From positions 1 to 64,000 of the forward strand of contig NZ_CALPCE010000001.1 of NCBI RefSeq assembly GCF_943192945.1: a stretch of DNA of 64,000 nucleotides. The letters run 5' to 3'. The notes under the pieces are model-generated. The model did not search any database, was not told the DNA's origin, and was given only the letters and a program-made list of their open reading frames with translations. The translations under genes and the position numbers were made by a program. This stretch comes from Anaerocaecibacter muris. GTDB taxonomy: Bacteria; Bacillota; Clostridia; Christensenellales; Pumilibacteraceae. The first letter of the stretch is position 1. Every line of letters begins with the position of its first letter. Below, piece after piece: positions 34,083 through 44,456 of this stretch.

Positions 34083-37000
34083 GTGGCACAGAAGCGAAAT
34101 CGGAAGAGAAAGAACGGTAATATAGGAAACCACGACGTACTGGGTATGACGCTTGTCGTTATCTCGGTGTTTTTGTTGTTGTGCATTGTTATTAAACCTG
34201 TACTCGGTGTGTTCAGCGAGGCTATTTTCGGCGTTGTGCTCGGCGTGTTCGGCATAGCGGCGTATCCCATGTTGATCGCAACAACGCTCATGGGCGTGTT
34301 TTTGCTGTTGAAGCGCGGCGTAAACGCTTCGCGCAAGACCGTTATTTGCACTGTGCTTTTGATATTTTTCGCGCTCATTATTTTACAGCTTGCCACTACG
34401 CATAAATTTTTAAAGGGCGGATTTTCCGATTATATAGACAACGTGTATTCCGCCAAGTATTCGGCGGGCGGCGTTGTTATGGGCGCAATCGCTTACGGCT
34501 TGCAAGCGCTTATTACGGAAATAGCGTGCTATGTTGTGTTCTCTGTCGCGGTGATCGCGGTCGTGCTTGTCATGACTTCCGCGTTGTCGCGTATTAAAGC
34601 GTCCGTGCGTAAACGCCGCGCCGCAAAAGCGGGCGAGGAGCAGGAAGAAATAGAAACGCCGGTGCCGTCGTTCTATCCCGACGAGGCACAACGCGTTATT
34701 ACCGCCGCGCCGCGCGCGGGGTTGTTTGTCGGAACAATCGAGCGCGCCGCGCCCGAGTTCGCCGTCGAAAAAGGCAACGTCACCGACCTGCCCGTTACGA
34801 CGCGTCGCGCAGTCAGCGATTATGCGCAGTCTCCCGTTATCGAACGGGAGAAAGCGCCCGACGAGGACGCGTCGCGTTCCGCAGCGCATTTCAAGCTGTA
34901 CAGCGATTCGGAAGAAATCAAAAAGAAGTCCGCCGCGGAGTTCCGCAAGGCGAATAATATCGCGCCGCCCGACGAGGAGCGCGACGGCGATTTGCGCAAC
35001 GAACGTCGATACGGCGAGGACATTGTCGAGCCGTTTATACGCGTCGGCAACGATGCGGCTAATATCGAAAAGCCGCGCAGAGTGGATTACGACGGCACGC
35101 CCAACAATTTGCACGCGCTGTATTTTCCGCCCGAAAAGAATATAGAGTTCAACGACGACGGTATAGAAAACGCGGACGAGCTTAACCCGCGCAAACAGAC
35201 CAAGCAGTACGACGACTACGACGTCGAGCAACCGCGCGCGCCGCGCATGGGCTTTACTCCGTCGTTCGGCGTGCCCAAACGCGACGTCGTTTTGGAGCCT
35301 GTGGAAAAGATTATCGACGCGTCCGCGCCGCTTTACGAACAGCGCGCGGAAGAGCCCGTTAAGTCGGTTGACGAACGGTTTATGCAAGCGGTAGAGGAGG
35401 AGCGCAAGACCCCGCCGCTCGAAACGGAACGCTTTAAGCCCGAGGATATAATCGACGCTTACGAAGTGCGCGGCAGGTTTACTCCCGCGCAGGACGACGA
35501 GTTTGCGTTCTCGGACGACGACAGGGACGACATACTCGACGGAAGCAATCCGTCGCAGGCAGAACCCGCGCCGCGCCCCGTTTTCGGCAGACCCGATCCC
35601 GCGGAAAAAACGGTTATATCGGAGGATATACTCGACGGCTCGCTGTCGCTTTCCATTTCGGACGCGCCCGCCATCGATTTGTCCGAAACGCACGACAACG
35701 TAAGCGATATTATTAACGGCGACGATTTGTCGGGCATGTATATTTCGGCGGACGACGACGCGCCCGTTGCGCCATCACCCAAGGCGGTCAAACGTCAAAA
35801 GAGCAACGCGCCGCTCGAAAACCAAATCACTATAGACGCCGTTCTCAAAGAAAAGGCGGAAGAATCCGTTGTCGCGACGCAGGTCAGACAGTACAAAAAG
35901 TACAACTATGCGCCGCCGCCGATCGACCTTTTAAAGATTTACGAAAAAGTGGATTCGTCTGAGGACGAACTGCAAATGAACGCGCAGATCTTGGAAGACG
36001 TCGTCTCGCGCTTTTTAAAGACGCAAGTAAAGGTTATAAATATCGTACCCGGTCCGCAGATTACGCAGTACGAGCTGGACGTTCCGTCAGGTACGTCGGT
36101 CAAGAGCATCGAATCGCGTTCGGCGGACATTGCTTACGAGCTTGCGGCGGTCAGCGGCATACGCGTCGAAGCACCTATCCCCGGCAAGCGCGCCGTCGGC
36201 ATAGAAGTGCCCAACAAGTACAAGTCCATTGTCGGTCTGCGCGAAATCGTCGATTCGACAACGTTTACAAAACCCAAATCGCCGCTTGTGTTTTCGGTGG
36301 GTAAGGATATAGGCGGATCGCTTATAGTATGCGACCTCGAAAAGGTGCCGCACTTATTGATAGCGGGACAAACCGGCAGCGGTAAGAGCGCGGGGCTTAA
36401 CAGTCTTATAGTAAGTCTTTTGTACAAGTCCAGTCCCGAGGATTTGCGGTTTATACTCATAGACCCCAAACGCGTGGAGTTCAGCAAATTCCGCGGCATG
36501 CCGCACTTGCTATTTGAAAAGACCATTACCGAGCCGAACGAGGCGCTTAACGCGCTTAAATGGGCGGCGAACGAAATGGACAGACGCTTTATCGTCATGC
36601 AGAAATGCGCATGCAGTAAGCTGTCCGAATACAACAACCAGCCCGACGTTCTCAACGGCAAAATAAACAAGCTCCCGCATATCGTCATAATAATCGACGA
36701 GCTTGCCAACCTTATGCAGTCGGCGGTTTCGGGCGAAATTGAAAGCAAAATCAGCTCGATAGCCGCGCTTGCTCGCGCCGCGGGCATACACTTGATAGTG
36801 GCGACGCAGCGTCCGTCGGCGGACGTTATTACGGGCACGATAAAAGCCAACCTCACGAGCCGTATTGCGTTTAAGGTTCCCGACGCGACAAACTCGCGCA
36901 TTATAATCGACGAGGTGGGCGCGGAAGCGCTTGCGGGTGACGGCGATATGCTGTTCTATCCGCAGGATTACTACGCGGCAAAACGCGTACAGGGTTCGTT

Positions 37001-37382
37001 TGTCAGCGGCGAGGAAGTGTTGGCGGTCGTCAGCTATCTCAAAGAGCATTACGAGTGCGACTTCGACGAGGAAGCTCAAAAGTTCGTCTGCGGCGCAGAG
37101 GACGGATCGGGCAGAGGCGGCGCGGACGGCGAGGGCGGCGGCAACAATATCGACCCGCTTGCCCCGCGCATTATGGCGCACGCAATCAAGAGCAAGCAGA
37201 TTTCCACGTCGGTTATTCAGCGCAGGTTTTCAATCGGGTACGCCCGTGCCGCGCGCATAATCGACAGTATGGAGGACTGCGGGTATATAGGACCGAGCAC
37301 GGGCAACAGCAAGCCGCGCGACGTTATTATGACGGCGGAACAGTACCGCGAAACGTTCGGTCACGACGTGGACGACAATTAA
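34083..37382 (+). CDS. FtsK/SpoIIIE family DNA translocase
   Basis: A hexameric membrane-anchored ATPase that pumps DNA through the division or sporulation septum. Four hydrophobic segments lie in residues of about 20-175, then a long acidic, Pro-rich disordered linker (about 180-590). The alpha/beta motor follows, with Walker A AGQTGSGKS near 760, Walker B IVIIIDELANLM, and VATQRPSADVITG. A C-terminal gamma winged helix (STSVIQRRFSIGYARAARIIDSMEDCGYIG) reads polar DNA sites. The length of 1099 residues exceeds Bacillus SpoIIIE (about 790) mainly through the linker. It starts at GTG 34083, with GAGG 6 nt upstream. FtsK and SpoIIIE roles cannot be separated from sequence alone. Confidence 0.95.
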   Translation: MAQKRNRKRKNGNIGNHDVLGMTLVVISVFLLLCIVIKPVLGVFSEAIFGVVLGVFGIAAYPMLIATTLMGVFLLLKRGVNASRKTVICTVLLIFFALIILQLATTHKFLKGGFSDYIDNVYSAKYSAGGVVMGAIAYGLQALITEIACYVVFSVAVIAVVLVMTSALSRIKASVRKRRAAKAGEEQEEIETPVPSFYPDEAQRVITAAPRAGLFVGTIERAAPEFAVEKGNVTDLPVTTRRAVSDYAQSPVIEREKAPDEDASRSAAHFKLYSDSEEIKKKSAAEFRKANNIAPPDEERDGDLRNERRYGEDIVEPFIRVGNDAANIEKPRRVDYDGTPNNLHALYFPPEKNIEFNDDGIENADELNPRKQTKQYDDYDVEQPRAPRMGFTPSFGVPKRDVVLEPVEKIIDASAPLYEQRAEEPVKSVDERFMQAVEEERKTPPLETERFKPEDIIDAYEVRGRFTPAQDDEFAFSDDDRDDILDGSNPSQAEPAPRPVFGRPDPAEKTVISEDILDGSLSLSISDAPAIDLSETHDNVSDIINGDDLSGMYISADDDAPVAPSPKAVKRQKSNAPLENQITIDAVLKEKAEESVVATQVRQYKKYNYAPPPIDLLKIYEKVDSSEDELQMNAQILEDVVSRFLKTQVKVINIVPGPQITQYELDVPSGTSVKSIESRSADIAYELAAVSGIRVEAPIPGKRAVGIEVPNKYKSIVGLREIVDSTTFTKPKSPLVFSVGKDIGGSLIVCDLEKVPHLLIAGQTGSGKSAGLNSLIVSLLYKSSPEDLRFILIDPKRVEFSKFRGMPHLLFEKTITEPNEALNALKWAANEMDRRFIVMQKCACSKLSEYNNQPDVLNGKINKLPHIVIIIDELANLMQSAVSGEIESKISSIAALARAAGIHLIVATQRPSADVITGTIKANLTSRIAFKVPDATNSRIIIDEVGAEALAGDGDMLFYPQDYYAAKRVQGSFVSGEEVLAVVSYLKEHYECDFDEEAQKFVCGAEDGSGRGGADGEGGGNNIDPLAPRIMAHAIKSKQISTSVIQRRFSIGYARAARIIDSMEDCGYIGPSTGNSKPRDVIMTAEQYRETFGHDVDDN

Positions 37383-37453
37383 CGCGCTTGCGCGCGGACA
37401 GCGCGCGTCGCGAATGAACTATCAATTTATACGATTGGAGCAAAACTATTTAG

Positions 37454-38806
37454 ATGAAAAACGTTGCCGTAATATCACTTGGGTGTGATAAAAACAGAAT
37501 AGACACCGAGCACATGCTGTACAAACTGGCGTGCGCGGGTTACGCTGTGAGCGACGTTGAAAACGCCGAGGTTATTATCGTCAATACTTGCGCGTTTATA
37601 GAGAGCGCGCGCGAGGAGAGTATCGATAATATTTTGCAATGCGCTCGGCTCAAAACGACGGGCAAGTGCGAAAAACTTATCGTTACGGGCTGTCTGCCGC
37701 AAAAGCACCGCGAGGAACTGAAAGACGCTCTGCCCGAAGTCGACGGTTTTTTGGGCGCGTTCGAGTACGATAAAATAGCAGAACTGATTGCGGACGGGAA
37801 CGGCGCGGAAGCCGCGGCGACCGCCAATAGTTCGGCGGCGGACGGCTGTTCGGAATTTTGCGCCGCAGAAAACTGCGGGCGTATTCTTACTACTTTTCCG
37901 CACGTTGCATATTTGAAAATAGCGGAGGGGTGCAACAACAAATGCACGTTTTGCACCATACCGTCCATACGCGGCGCATACCGTTCGCGCCCCGTTGCGG
38001 ACATAGTGCGCGAGGCGCGCGGGCTTGTTGCCGACGGAGTGAAGGAACTTATTTTGGTAGCGCAGGACGTTACGCGGTACGGCGAGGATATAGGCGCGTC
38101 GATAGTCGAACTGCTTACTCAACTGGAAACGACGGGCGCGGACGTTATACGTTTGCTGTATTGCTATCCCGAACGGGTGACGGACGAACTTATCGACAAA
38201 ATAGCTACGTCGCCCAAGATCGCCAAGTATATAGATATTCCCGTTCAGCACAGTTCGGATAAAATATTGAAACTGATGAACAGAAAGACGACGGGCGCGG
38301 CGGTCGAAGCGTTGATAAACAAACTGCACGCGCGCGGCATTGTAGTGCGTACCACGCTCATGGTCGGGTTCCCCGGGGAAACGCAAAAGGAGTTCGACGA
38401 GCTTTGCGAGTTTGTAAATCGCGCCAAGCCCGAATATGCGGGAGTGTTTGCGTATTCCAAAGAGGACGGCACGCCCGCGGCGTGGTTGCCCATGCATGTG
38501 CGCAAGGCGGATAAAATAAAGCGCGTGCGCGCGCTCGGCAAGATTTGCACGGAAGTAACGCGCGAGTTCAATAAGTCGATCGTCGGCAAAAAGATAAAAG
38601 TGCTTTACGAAGACGTCGATTTCGACAAAAATATGTTCGTCGGGCGCGCGGAGTTCCACACCCCCGAAGTGGACGGTTTGGTATACTTTACGGGCGCGCA
38701 AGCGGACGTGGGCAAGTTTTACGAAGTGGAAATTACAAAGAGCGACAATTACGATTTGTACGGCAAATGTACGGAGGTGCATAATGAAGATGAATTTACC
38801 GAATAA
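37454..38806 (+). CDS. rimO: Ribosomal protein S12 methylthiotransferase
   Basis: Radical SAM enzyme that adds a methylthio group to an Asp of ribosomal protein S12. The N-terminal UPF0004 domain opens VISLGCDKNRIDTEHM, with further cluster cysteines in IVNTCAFI and VTGCLPQ. The radical SAM cluster is EGCNNKCTFCTIPSIRG, followed by a TRAM domain at the C-terminus. At 450 residues it is standard, and SLGCDKN favours RimO over MiaB. A GGAG precedes ATG 37454. The last 17-23 nt overlap the start of pgsA, suggesting coupled translation. Confidence 0.95.
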   Translation: MKNVAVISLGCDKNRIDTEHMLYKLACAGYAVSDVENAEVIIVNTCAFIESAREESIDNILQCARLKTTGKCEKLIVTGCLPQKHREELKDALPEVDGFLGAFEYDKIAELIADGNGAEAAATANSSAADGCSEFCAAENCGRILTTFPHVAYLKIAEGCNNKCTFCTIPSIRGAYRSRPVADIVREARGLVADGVKELILVAQDVTRYGEDIGASIVELLTQLETTGADVIRLLYCYPERVTDELIDKIATSPKIAKYIDIPVQHSSDKILKLMNRKTTGAAVEALINKLHARGIVVRTTLMVGFPGETQKEFDELCEFVNRAKPEYAGVFAYSKEDGTPAAWLPMHVRKADKIKRVRALGKICTEVTREFNKSIVGKKIKVLYEDVDFDKNMFVGRAEFHTPEVDGLVYFTGAQADVGKFYEVEITKSDNYDLYGKCTEVHNEDEFTE

Positions 38807-39374
38807 GCTGACTATATTTCGCATACTGATGATACCCGTGTTTATAGTGCTGTTCTTCGTCGAGTTCGAGGGGCACACGCTCGCCGCCGCGCTTGTTTAC
38901 GTCGTGGCGTGCTTTACAGATTTTTTCGACGGCTATATTGCGCGCAAACAAAACCTTGTTACCAACTTCGGTAAGTTTGTCGATCCGATAGCGGACAAAA
39001 TGATTATAGCTTGCTCGCTTATCGCTATCTGCGTTACCGAGCCTATCGTCGCGCCCGCGCACGTTTACAAAATTCTCGTCGCCGTGTTTACCATGCTCAT
39101 ACTTTCGCGCGAACTTATGATAAGCGTGTTCCGCACGGTCGCCGCAGACAAGGGCGTTGTGCTCGCCGCCGACATGATAGGCAAGTTTAAAACGCTTGTG
39201 CAAATGATGGCGTTGTTTGCGCTGTTGCCCGTTGCGGACTTTGTAGTGTGGAACGAGCTTGCGGGCATAGTGTTCTATTACGGCGGGTTTATACTGCTTT
39301 CTATCGCAACGCTGTTGACCGTTATATCGGGCGTGCATTATATCGTGAAAAACAGGTCTGTTTTGGAGGGATAA
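38784..39374 (+). CDS. pgsA: CDP-diacylglycerol-glycerol-3-phosphate 3-phosphatidyltransferase
   Basis: Integral membrane enzyme making phosphatidylglycerophosphate. It carries the CDP-alcohol phosphotransferase motif DGYIARKQ, then GKFVDPIADK (D-G-x2-A-R-x8-G-x3-D-x3-D), with four to five hydrophobic segments in 196 residues. Two starts are possible: ATG 38784 (4 nt from GGAGGTG) and ATG 38790 (10 nt from it). The latter gives the common MNLPNKLT start. It overlaps rimO and is followed directly by the CinA-family gene, an arrangement also found in Bacillus (pgsA-cinA-recA). Confidence 0.95.
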   Translation: MKMNLPNKLTIFRILMIPVFIVLFFVEFEGHTLAAALVYVVACFTDFFDGYIARKQNLVTNFGKFVDPIADKMIIACSLIAICVTEPIVAPAHVYKILVAVFTMLILSRELMISVFRTVAADKGVVLAADMIGKFKTLVQMMALFALLPVADFVVWNELAGIVFYYGGFILLSIATLLTVISGVHYIVKNRSVLEG

Positions 39375-40490
39375 ATGAAGGTCGGGTTTTTATCGGTAGA
39401 ACGGCAGACGGTTGACGTGCGCGAAGCGAAAATCGCGCTGTTCGACAGCGGACACAGCGCGGAAATGTTTATGACGGTCGAGCCCGAAAATATCGATTGG
39501 GCGCTTGTGCAAATGCGCACGGTGTGCGACGCCATCGTCGTGGACGGCAATACTTCCGCGTTTTACGATACTTATAAAGACACGCTGTCGTCCCGTCCCG
39601 ATCATTTCGAGCTGGACGAAAAACTGCACAGCGTCGCGCGCGAGGTCACGCCCGAATTTTTGACGGATAAGTTTATACCGCTGCTCAATAAAAAAGTAAA
39701 AAAGCGTTATGCCGTTATGGTTTTCAAAACTTACGGCAAGTCGGTTGCGGAACTCAAAACATTGCTTAAAGACTACACGTCCAAAAAGAGCAAAGTGCAG
39801 ATAGCGTTCTTTCCCGAATTTTTGGAGTGTGAGGTGCACGCGCGCTGTTCGACAAATATCGCGCAGGACGAAATGAACGTTATTTCCGCGCGGCTGGATA
39901 GCTTGCTCGGCGGTTGCACGTATTCTTACGAGCGCGTCGGCATTGCGGAGCGCGTCGCGCAAATGCTCAAAGAAGAAGGACTTAAAATCAAGATCGCCGA
40001 ATCGTTTACGGGCGGCGCGCTGGGGTCTGCGTTTACTTCCATAGCGGGCGCGAGCGAATATCTTGTCGAGGACGTCGTCACTTACACCGTCGGATCGAAG
40101 CATAAGCGTTTGGGCGTGCCGCTCGAAGTAATAGCCGAAAAGGGCGTTGTCAGCGGCGACACCGCTTACGGCATGGCGGTAGGACTTATGTCGAGCGGCG
40201 ATTGCGATATTGCCGTCGCCACGACGGGCAATGCGGGTCCGTCGGCGCAGGGCGGAGCGGTCGGACTGTGCTTTATCGCGCTCGGCATTACGAGCGAAAA
40301 GAGCATAGCCGTCATTAAATATTCGTTCGACGGCGATCGCGATTACAACATAAAAAGCGGGGTTAAAAACGCGCTGTTCCTCATGTACGAAAGTCTTGTC
40401 GGATACCGCGCGCAACAAAGCAAACTCCGTCAGGCGCAGGCGCAAGAGCGCGCGCAACAACAGTCAACGTTAATAAACGGGCAACCGTAA
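39375..40490 (+). CDS. cinA: CinA family protein with divergent N-terminal half
   Basis: The C-terminal half (about residues 200-345) is a clear CinA domain, the nicotinamide-nucleotide amidase fold: AESFTGGALGSAFTSIAGASEYL, VVTYTVGSKHKRLGV, VSGDTAYGMAVGLM, and TTGNAGPSAQGG. The middle (about 110-200) has the KH-like pattern of full CinA (VFKTYGKSVAELKTLL). The first 110 residues do not show the usual MoCF (COG1058) motifs and seem degenerate or replaced. The 371 residues compare with about 415 in complete CinA. A GGAGG lies just before ATG 39375. The pgsA-cinA-recA order is conserved in Firmicutes and supports the name. Confidence 0.82.
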   Translation: MKVGFLSVERQTVDVREAKIALFDSGHSAEMFMTVEPENIDWALVQMRTVCDAIVVDGNTSAFYDTYKDTLSSRPDHFELDEKLHSVAREVTPEFLTDKFIPLLNKKVKKRYAVMVFKTYGKSVAELKTLLKDYTSKKSKVQIAFFPEFLECEVHARCSTNIAQDEMNVISARLDSLLGGCTYSYERVGIAERVAQMLKEEGLKIKIAESFTGGALGSAFTSIAGASEYLVEDVVTYTVGSKHKRLGVPLEVIAEKGVVSGDTAYGMAVGLMSSGDCDIAVATTGNAGPSAQGGAVGLCFIALGITSEKSIAVIKYSFDGDRDYNIKSGVKNALFLMYESLVGYRAQQSKLRQAQAQERAQQQSTLINGQP

Positions 40491-40502
40491 AAGAGGTATA
40501 AA

Positions 40503-41588
40503 ATGGATAAGAAGGAAAAATTTAAGGTTTACAATACCGACATGTCGCAAGCGGAAAAGGAAAAAGCGCTTGCCGATACGATAGCTCAAATCGAAAAGAC
40601 TTACGGCAAAGGCTCGATTATGCGCATGACCGACTCGGTCGCGACGCAGATCGACGCTATCCCCACGGGCTGTTTGTCGCTTGACCTTGCGCTCGGTATA
40701 GGCGGATTGCCGCGCGGCAGAATAGTCGAAGTTTACGGTCCCGAGTCGAGCGGTAAAACCACACTCGCGCTTCACGTCATTGCCGAAACGCAAAAGACGG
40801 GTGGCATGGTCGCATTTATCGACGCGGAGCACGCGCTCGACCCCGTGTACGCGCAACACCTCGGAATAGATCTCTCGCGTCTGTACATATGCCAACCCGA
40901 CAACGGCGAGCAGGCGCTCGACATTGCCGAAGCGTTGGTGCGTTCGAGCGCAATGGACGTCGTTGTTATCGACTCCGTCGCCGCGCTCACGCCGCAAGCG
41001 GAAATCAACGGCGAAATAGGCGAAAGTCACGTCGGCTTGCAAGCTCGGCTCATGTCGCAGGCCCTGCGCAAGATCGCGGGCGTGTGCAACAAGACAAAAA
41101 CTTGCATTATATTTATCAACCAGCTCCGCGAAAAAATCGGCGTTATGTACGGTAATCCCGAAGTCACCCCCGGCGGCAAAGCGCTTAAATTTTACGCGAG
41201 CGTCCGCCTCGACGTGCGCAAAGGCGAGGCTATTAAGGACGGCGGCAACGTCGTGGGCAGCCGCACCAAAGTAAAGGTCGTTAAAAACAAACTCGCGCCG
41301 CCGTTCAAAACGGTCGAGTTCGACTTGATTTTCGGCAAGGGCATATCCAACGAGGGCGTTGTGCTCGACATGGCTATCGATCAAGGGCTTATCGTCAAAA
41401 GCGGGTCGTGGTTCTCGTATAAGGACGAGCGGCTCGGTCAGGGCAGAGAAACCGTCAAGCAGATTATTCTTTCCCGTCCCGAAGTCATGGAAGAACTGGA
41501 AACCAAAATCCGCGAGCTTGTTTCGCAAAAGGGCGGCTTGCCGTTTGAAGAGGGCGAAACCGAGGAAACGGACGGCGACGCCGAATAG
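40503..41588 (+). CDS. recA: Recombinase RecA
   Basis: Strand-exchange ATPase and SOS coprotease. Walker [10 protein letters not shown] at residues 79-87, [15 protein letters not shown] (Walker B), LMSQALRKI (L1), [17 protein letters not shown] (L2), and [12 protein letters not shown] are all canonical, with an acidic C-terminal tail. The length of 361 residues is slightly long because of about 13 extra N-terminal residues before [14 protein letters not shown] 40503 is kept because AGAGG lies just upstream, but the second Met at 40542 is a possible start. No clear LexA box was recognised close upstream; it follows cinA by 12 nt. Confidence 0.98.
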   Translation: MDKKEKFKVYNTDMSQAEKEKALADTIAQIEKTYGKGSIMRMTDSVATQIDAIPTGCLSLDLALGIGGLPRGRIVEVYGPESSGKTTLALHVIAETQKTGGMVAFIDAEHALDPVYAQHLGIDLSRLYICQPDNGEQALDIAEALVRSSAMDVVVIDSVAALTPQAEINGEIGESHVGLQARLMSQALRKIAGVCNKTKTCIIFINQLREKIGVMYGNPEVTPGGKALKFYASVRLDVRKGEAIKDGGNVVGSRTKVKVVKNKLAPPFKTVEFDLIFGKGISNEGVVLDMAIDQGLIVKSGSWFSYKDERLGQGRETVKQIILSRPEVMEELETKIRELVSQKGGLPFEEGETEETDGDAE

Positions 41589-41611
41589 TATTTAATTAAG
41601 GAACTGTAAAC

Positions 41612-42190
41612 GTGTTCGATTACATTTCGGGTAAAGTAGCCGCGGTCGGCGAAAACCGCGTGGTGATAGATTGCGGCGGAGTGGGGTTTGCGCTCACTGC
41701 GTCCGCTTTCACTTGTGCGGATTGCAGTCGGAAAACGGAAGTAAAAATGCCGGCATACCTTGCCGTGCGCGAGGACGCTTTGGAGCTTTACGGGTTTGCA
41801 AGCGAGCGCGAACGCGACTTATTTTTGATGTTGATCAACGTTTCGGGCGTCGGTCCCAAACTCGCTGTCGCCGTGCTCGGCGGCATGCCGCAGGACAGAC
41901 TTACAGCGGCGATTGCGGCGGGCGACGTTGCGGCGCTTTCGTCCATTAAGGGCGTGGGCAAAAAGACCGCGGAACGCATTGCTCTGGAACTCAAAAGCAA
42001 GATTGCGGACGTGTTCGGCGCGGCGGTGGGCGGCGACGTGGGTCAAGCAATACAGCTTGCCGACGAGGACGCTGTGCTCGCGCTTGTCAGCCTCGGTTAC
42101 GAGCGCAAGGAGGCGGAAGCCGCCGTGCGCAAGGTTGCCAAGCCCGATATGACGACCGAACAGTTGATTCGCGCCGTGCTTCGCGGGTAG
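41612..42190 (+). CDS. ruvA: Holliday junction branch migration protein RuvA
   Basis: Tetrameric junction-binding protein that loads RuvB. The N-terminal OB fold starts MFDYISGKVAAV. The middle has two helix-hairpin-helix motifs (LINVSGVGPKLAVAVLGG and LSSIKGVGKKTAERIALELK). A C-terminal RuvB-interacting helical domain ends ALVSLGYERKEAEAAVRKV. The 192 residues are typical. It starts at GTG 41612 with weak GGAA upstream. It lies between recA and ruvB in one rightward unit. Confidence 0.95.
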   Translation: MFDYISGKVAAVGENRVVIDCGGVGFALTASAFTCADCSRKTEVKMPAYLAVREDALELYGFASERERDLFLMLINVSGVGPKLAVAVLGGMPQDRLTAAIAAGDVAALSSIKGVGKKTAERIALELKSKIADVFGAAVGGDVGQAIQLADEDAVLALVSLGYERKEAEAAVRKVAKPDMTTEQLIRAVLRG

Positions 42191-42199
42191 CGGTGAATA

Positions 42200-43246
42200 A
42201 TGAACGATAAACGTTTTATTGCCAATAGAGAGCTTATTACCGACGACGGCGATATTTCGTTGCGTCCCACGACGTTCGACGATTATATCGGTCAAGACAA
42301 AGTAAAAGCCAATCTTAAAGTGTACGTAGCGGCGAGCAAAGCGCGCGGCGAAGCGCTCGACCACGTTTTGCTGTACGGTCCGCCGGGGCTGGGCAAAACG
42401 ACGCTCGCGCATATTATCGCTTCGGAACTGGGCGTGGAGATTAAAGTCACGAGCGGCCCCGGGATAGAGCGCGCCGCAAACCTCGCTTCGCTGTTGACAA
42501 ACATGCAAGAGCGCGACGTGCTGTTCCTCGACGAAATCCACAGGCTCAACCACTCGATTGAAGAAGTGCTATATCCCGCAATGGAGGATTTTGCGCTCGA
42601 CATTTCGACGGGCAAGGGCGCGGGCGCAACGTCGTTGCGGCTCAATCTCAATAAGTTTACGCTTATAGGCGCGACGACGCGCGCGGGCATGCTTACCGGT
42701 CCGTTGCGCGACAGGTTCGGCGTTATTTGCAGGCTCGAACCGTACACGGCGGAAGACCTTGTGCGCATAGTCAAGCGGTCGGCAAGGCTGTTGAAAATAT
42801 CCATTGCCGACGACGCCGCGCTCGAACTCGCGTCGCGGTCGCGCGGCACACCGCGTATCGCCAACCGTTTGTTAAAACGCGTGCGCGATTTTGCACAGGT
42901 GTACAACGACGGAATTATCAGTTTGCCCATAACCGTCAAAGCGCTCAACGATATGGAAATAGACCCGCTCGGACTGGATTATAACGATATTAAGTTGCTG
43001 TCCGCGCTTGTCGATAAGTTCGACGGCGGTCCGACGGGATTGGATACGCTTGCGGCGGCGATAAACGAGGACGCGGGCACGATAGAGGACGTTATAGAAC
43101 CGTATCTTATTCAGCTCGGATTTATAGCGCGCACGCCGCGCGGCAGAATTGCGCTCAAAGCGGCGTTCAAGCATTTGGGCGTCGCGCCGTCGAGCAAGGC
43201 GGCGGAACAGCTATCGTTTTTCGGTGCGGACGGTAAAAATGAATAA
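42200..43246 (+). CDS. ruvB: Holliday junction branch migration helicase RuvB
   Basis: AAA+ hexameric motor of the RuvAB complex. [16 protein letters not shown] opens the ATPase. Walker A is GPPGLGKTT (about residues 60-68), Walker [10 protein letters not shown], sensor 1 [19 protein letters not shown], and the C-terminal winged helix includes [29 protein letters not shown] (given here by its start and end only as a guide). The 348 residues are standard. Its stop overlaps the start of queA by 8 nt, a common neighbour arrangement. Confidence 0.98.
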   Translation: MNDKRFIANRELITDDGDISLRPTTFDDYIGQDKVKANLKVYVAASKARGEALDHVLLYGPPGLGKTTLAHIIASELGVEIKVTSGPGIERAANLASLLTNMQERDVLFLDEIHRLNHSIEEVLYPAMEDFALDISTGKGAGATSLRLNLNKFTLIGATTRAGMLTGPLRDRFGVICRLEPYTAEDLVRIVKRSARLLKISIADDAALELASRSRGTPRIANRLLKRVRDFAQVYNDGIISLPITVKALNDMEIDPLGLDYNDIKLLSALVDKFDGGPTGLDTLAAAINEDAGTIEDVIEPYLIQLGFIARTPRGRIALKAAFKHLGVAPSSKAAEQLSFFGADGKNE

Positions 43247-44261
43247 AAGCGATTTTTATTACGACCTGCCCAAAGAGCAGATAGCTCAAACCCCCGTCGA
43301 GCCGCGCGACAGCGCGCGGCTTTTGGTATATGACCGAAAAACGGACGCCGTTACGCACAGGCATTTTTACGATTTGCCCAATCTTTTGCGTGCGGACGAC
43401 TTGCTTGTCGTCAACAACACCAAAGTTTTGCCCGCGCGCGTGACAGGCGTAAAGGTCGATACGGGCGCGCAGATTTCGTTCCTGCTTCATAAACGCGTCG
43501 ATAAAAATACGTGGGAAACGCTTTGCCGTCCCGCAAAGCGCGCCAAGGTCGGAACGGTTTTGCGGTTTGCGCCCGACATGACGGGCGTAGTCACGGCGGA
43601 GGGCGAGGAAGGCGCGCGCACGCTTCGGTTCGAGTACGACGGAGTGTTCGAGGAAATACTAAACCGCATAGGCGAAGTTCCTCTGCCGCATTATATCCAT
43701 AAGCAGTTGAAAAGTATCGACCGTTATCAAACGGTGTACGCGGATAAGGTCGGGTCGTCCGCCGCGCCGACGGCGGGTTTGCACTTTACCGAACGGCTGA
43801 TATCGGAGCTTAAACAAAAAGGTATAGAGTTTGCCGAAGTGCTGTTGCACGTAGGGTTGGGCACGTTTTTGCCAGTCAAGACCGACGACGTGGAAAACCA
43901 TAAAATGCACAGCGAATATTACTGCGTTACCGACGGCGCGGCGGCGCAAATAAACGCCGCAAAAGCCGCGGGCAGACGCGTTATAGCCGTGGGTACTACA
44001 TCCGTGCGCGTGCTCGAATCGAGTTCGACCGACGACGGAATTGTGCATGCGGGTAGCGGCGATACGAGCATATTCATATATCCGCCGTATAAATTCAAAG
44101 CAGTGGACGGGCTGATTACAAATTTTCACTTGCCCGAATCCACGCTCATCATGCTTGTAAGCGCGCTTATCGGCAGAGAAAAAACGCTCGATCTATATAA
44201 TACCGCCGTGGCAGAGGGGTATAGATTTTTTTCATTCGGCGACGCCTGTTTCTTCCAATAA
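43239..44261 (+). CDS. queA: S-adenosylmethionine:tRNA ribosyltransferase-isomerase
   Basis: Transfers and isomerises the ribosyl group of SAM onto preQ1 in tRNA, making epoxyqueuosine. The sequence has [63 protein letters not shown], and [19 protein letters not shown], all diagnostic. It is 340 residues from ATG 43239, which overlaps ruvB; the longer upstream open frame is inside ruvB. With tgt 0.9 kb downstream it forms part of the queuosine pathway. The 49-nt repeat copy B follows directly. Confidence 0.97.
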   Translation: MNKSDFYYDLPKEQIAQTPVEPRDSARLLVYDRKTDAVTHRHFYDLPNLLRADDLLVVNNTKVLPARVTGVKVDTGAQISFLLHKRVDKNTWETLCRPAKRAKVGTVLRFAPDMTGVVTAEGEEGARTLRFEYDGVFEEILNRIGEVPLPHYIHKQLKSIDRYQTVYADKVGSSAAPTAGLHFTERLISELKQKGIEFAEVLLHVGLGTFLPVKTDDVENHKMHSEYYCVTDGAAAQINAAKAAGRRVIAVGTTSVRVLESSSTDDGIVHAGSGDTSIFIYPPYKFKAVDGLITNFHLPESTLIMLVSALIGREKTLDLYNTAVAEGYRFFSFGDACFFQ

Positions 44262-44278
44262 GCGTCGCAATAGTTCGT

Positions 44279-44327
44279 CAGCCGTCGCGCCGCCCTCGGT
44301 CATGTAGGTGGGTCTACACTCCCGTCG
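44279..44327 (+). repeat. 49-nt hairpin repeat, copy B
   Basis: Starts 18 nt after the queA stop. It aligns without gaps to 16832-16880. The hairpin is TGTAG (44303-44307), a 6-nt loop, and CTACA (44314-44318). Relative to copy A the second and fifth pairs change from T-A to G-C and from C-G to G-C. The flanks CGCCCTCGGTCAT and ACTCCCGTCG are unchanged. Confidence 0.75.
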
Positions 44328-44456
44328 CACCCTCGTAACTGTTGCCCGTCTTGATCGCATCTTCGCACTCACACGGGCAAAGTAGACGCAAACTCCTTAC
44401 GATCTTGTCGCTTGGACTTCGTTTCTGTCATCTATGGCATTGTTTGTTTGGCTTTT

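Noticed and set aside
37475-38878. 467-residue open frame on the minus strand
   Set aside because: It is antisense to rimO and pgsA, with no ribosome binding site and no recognisable motif.
43149-43238. N-terminal extension of queA into ruvB
   Set aside because: It is Arg-rich shadow of ruv[12 protein letters not shown] at 43239 is the standard QueA start.
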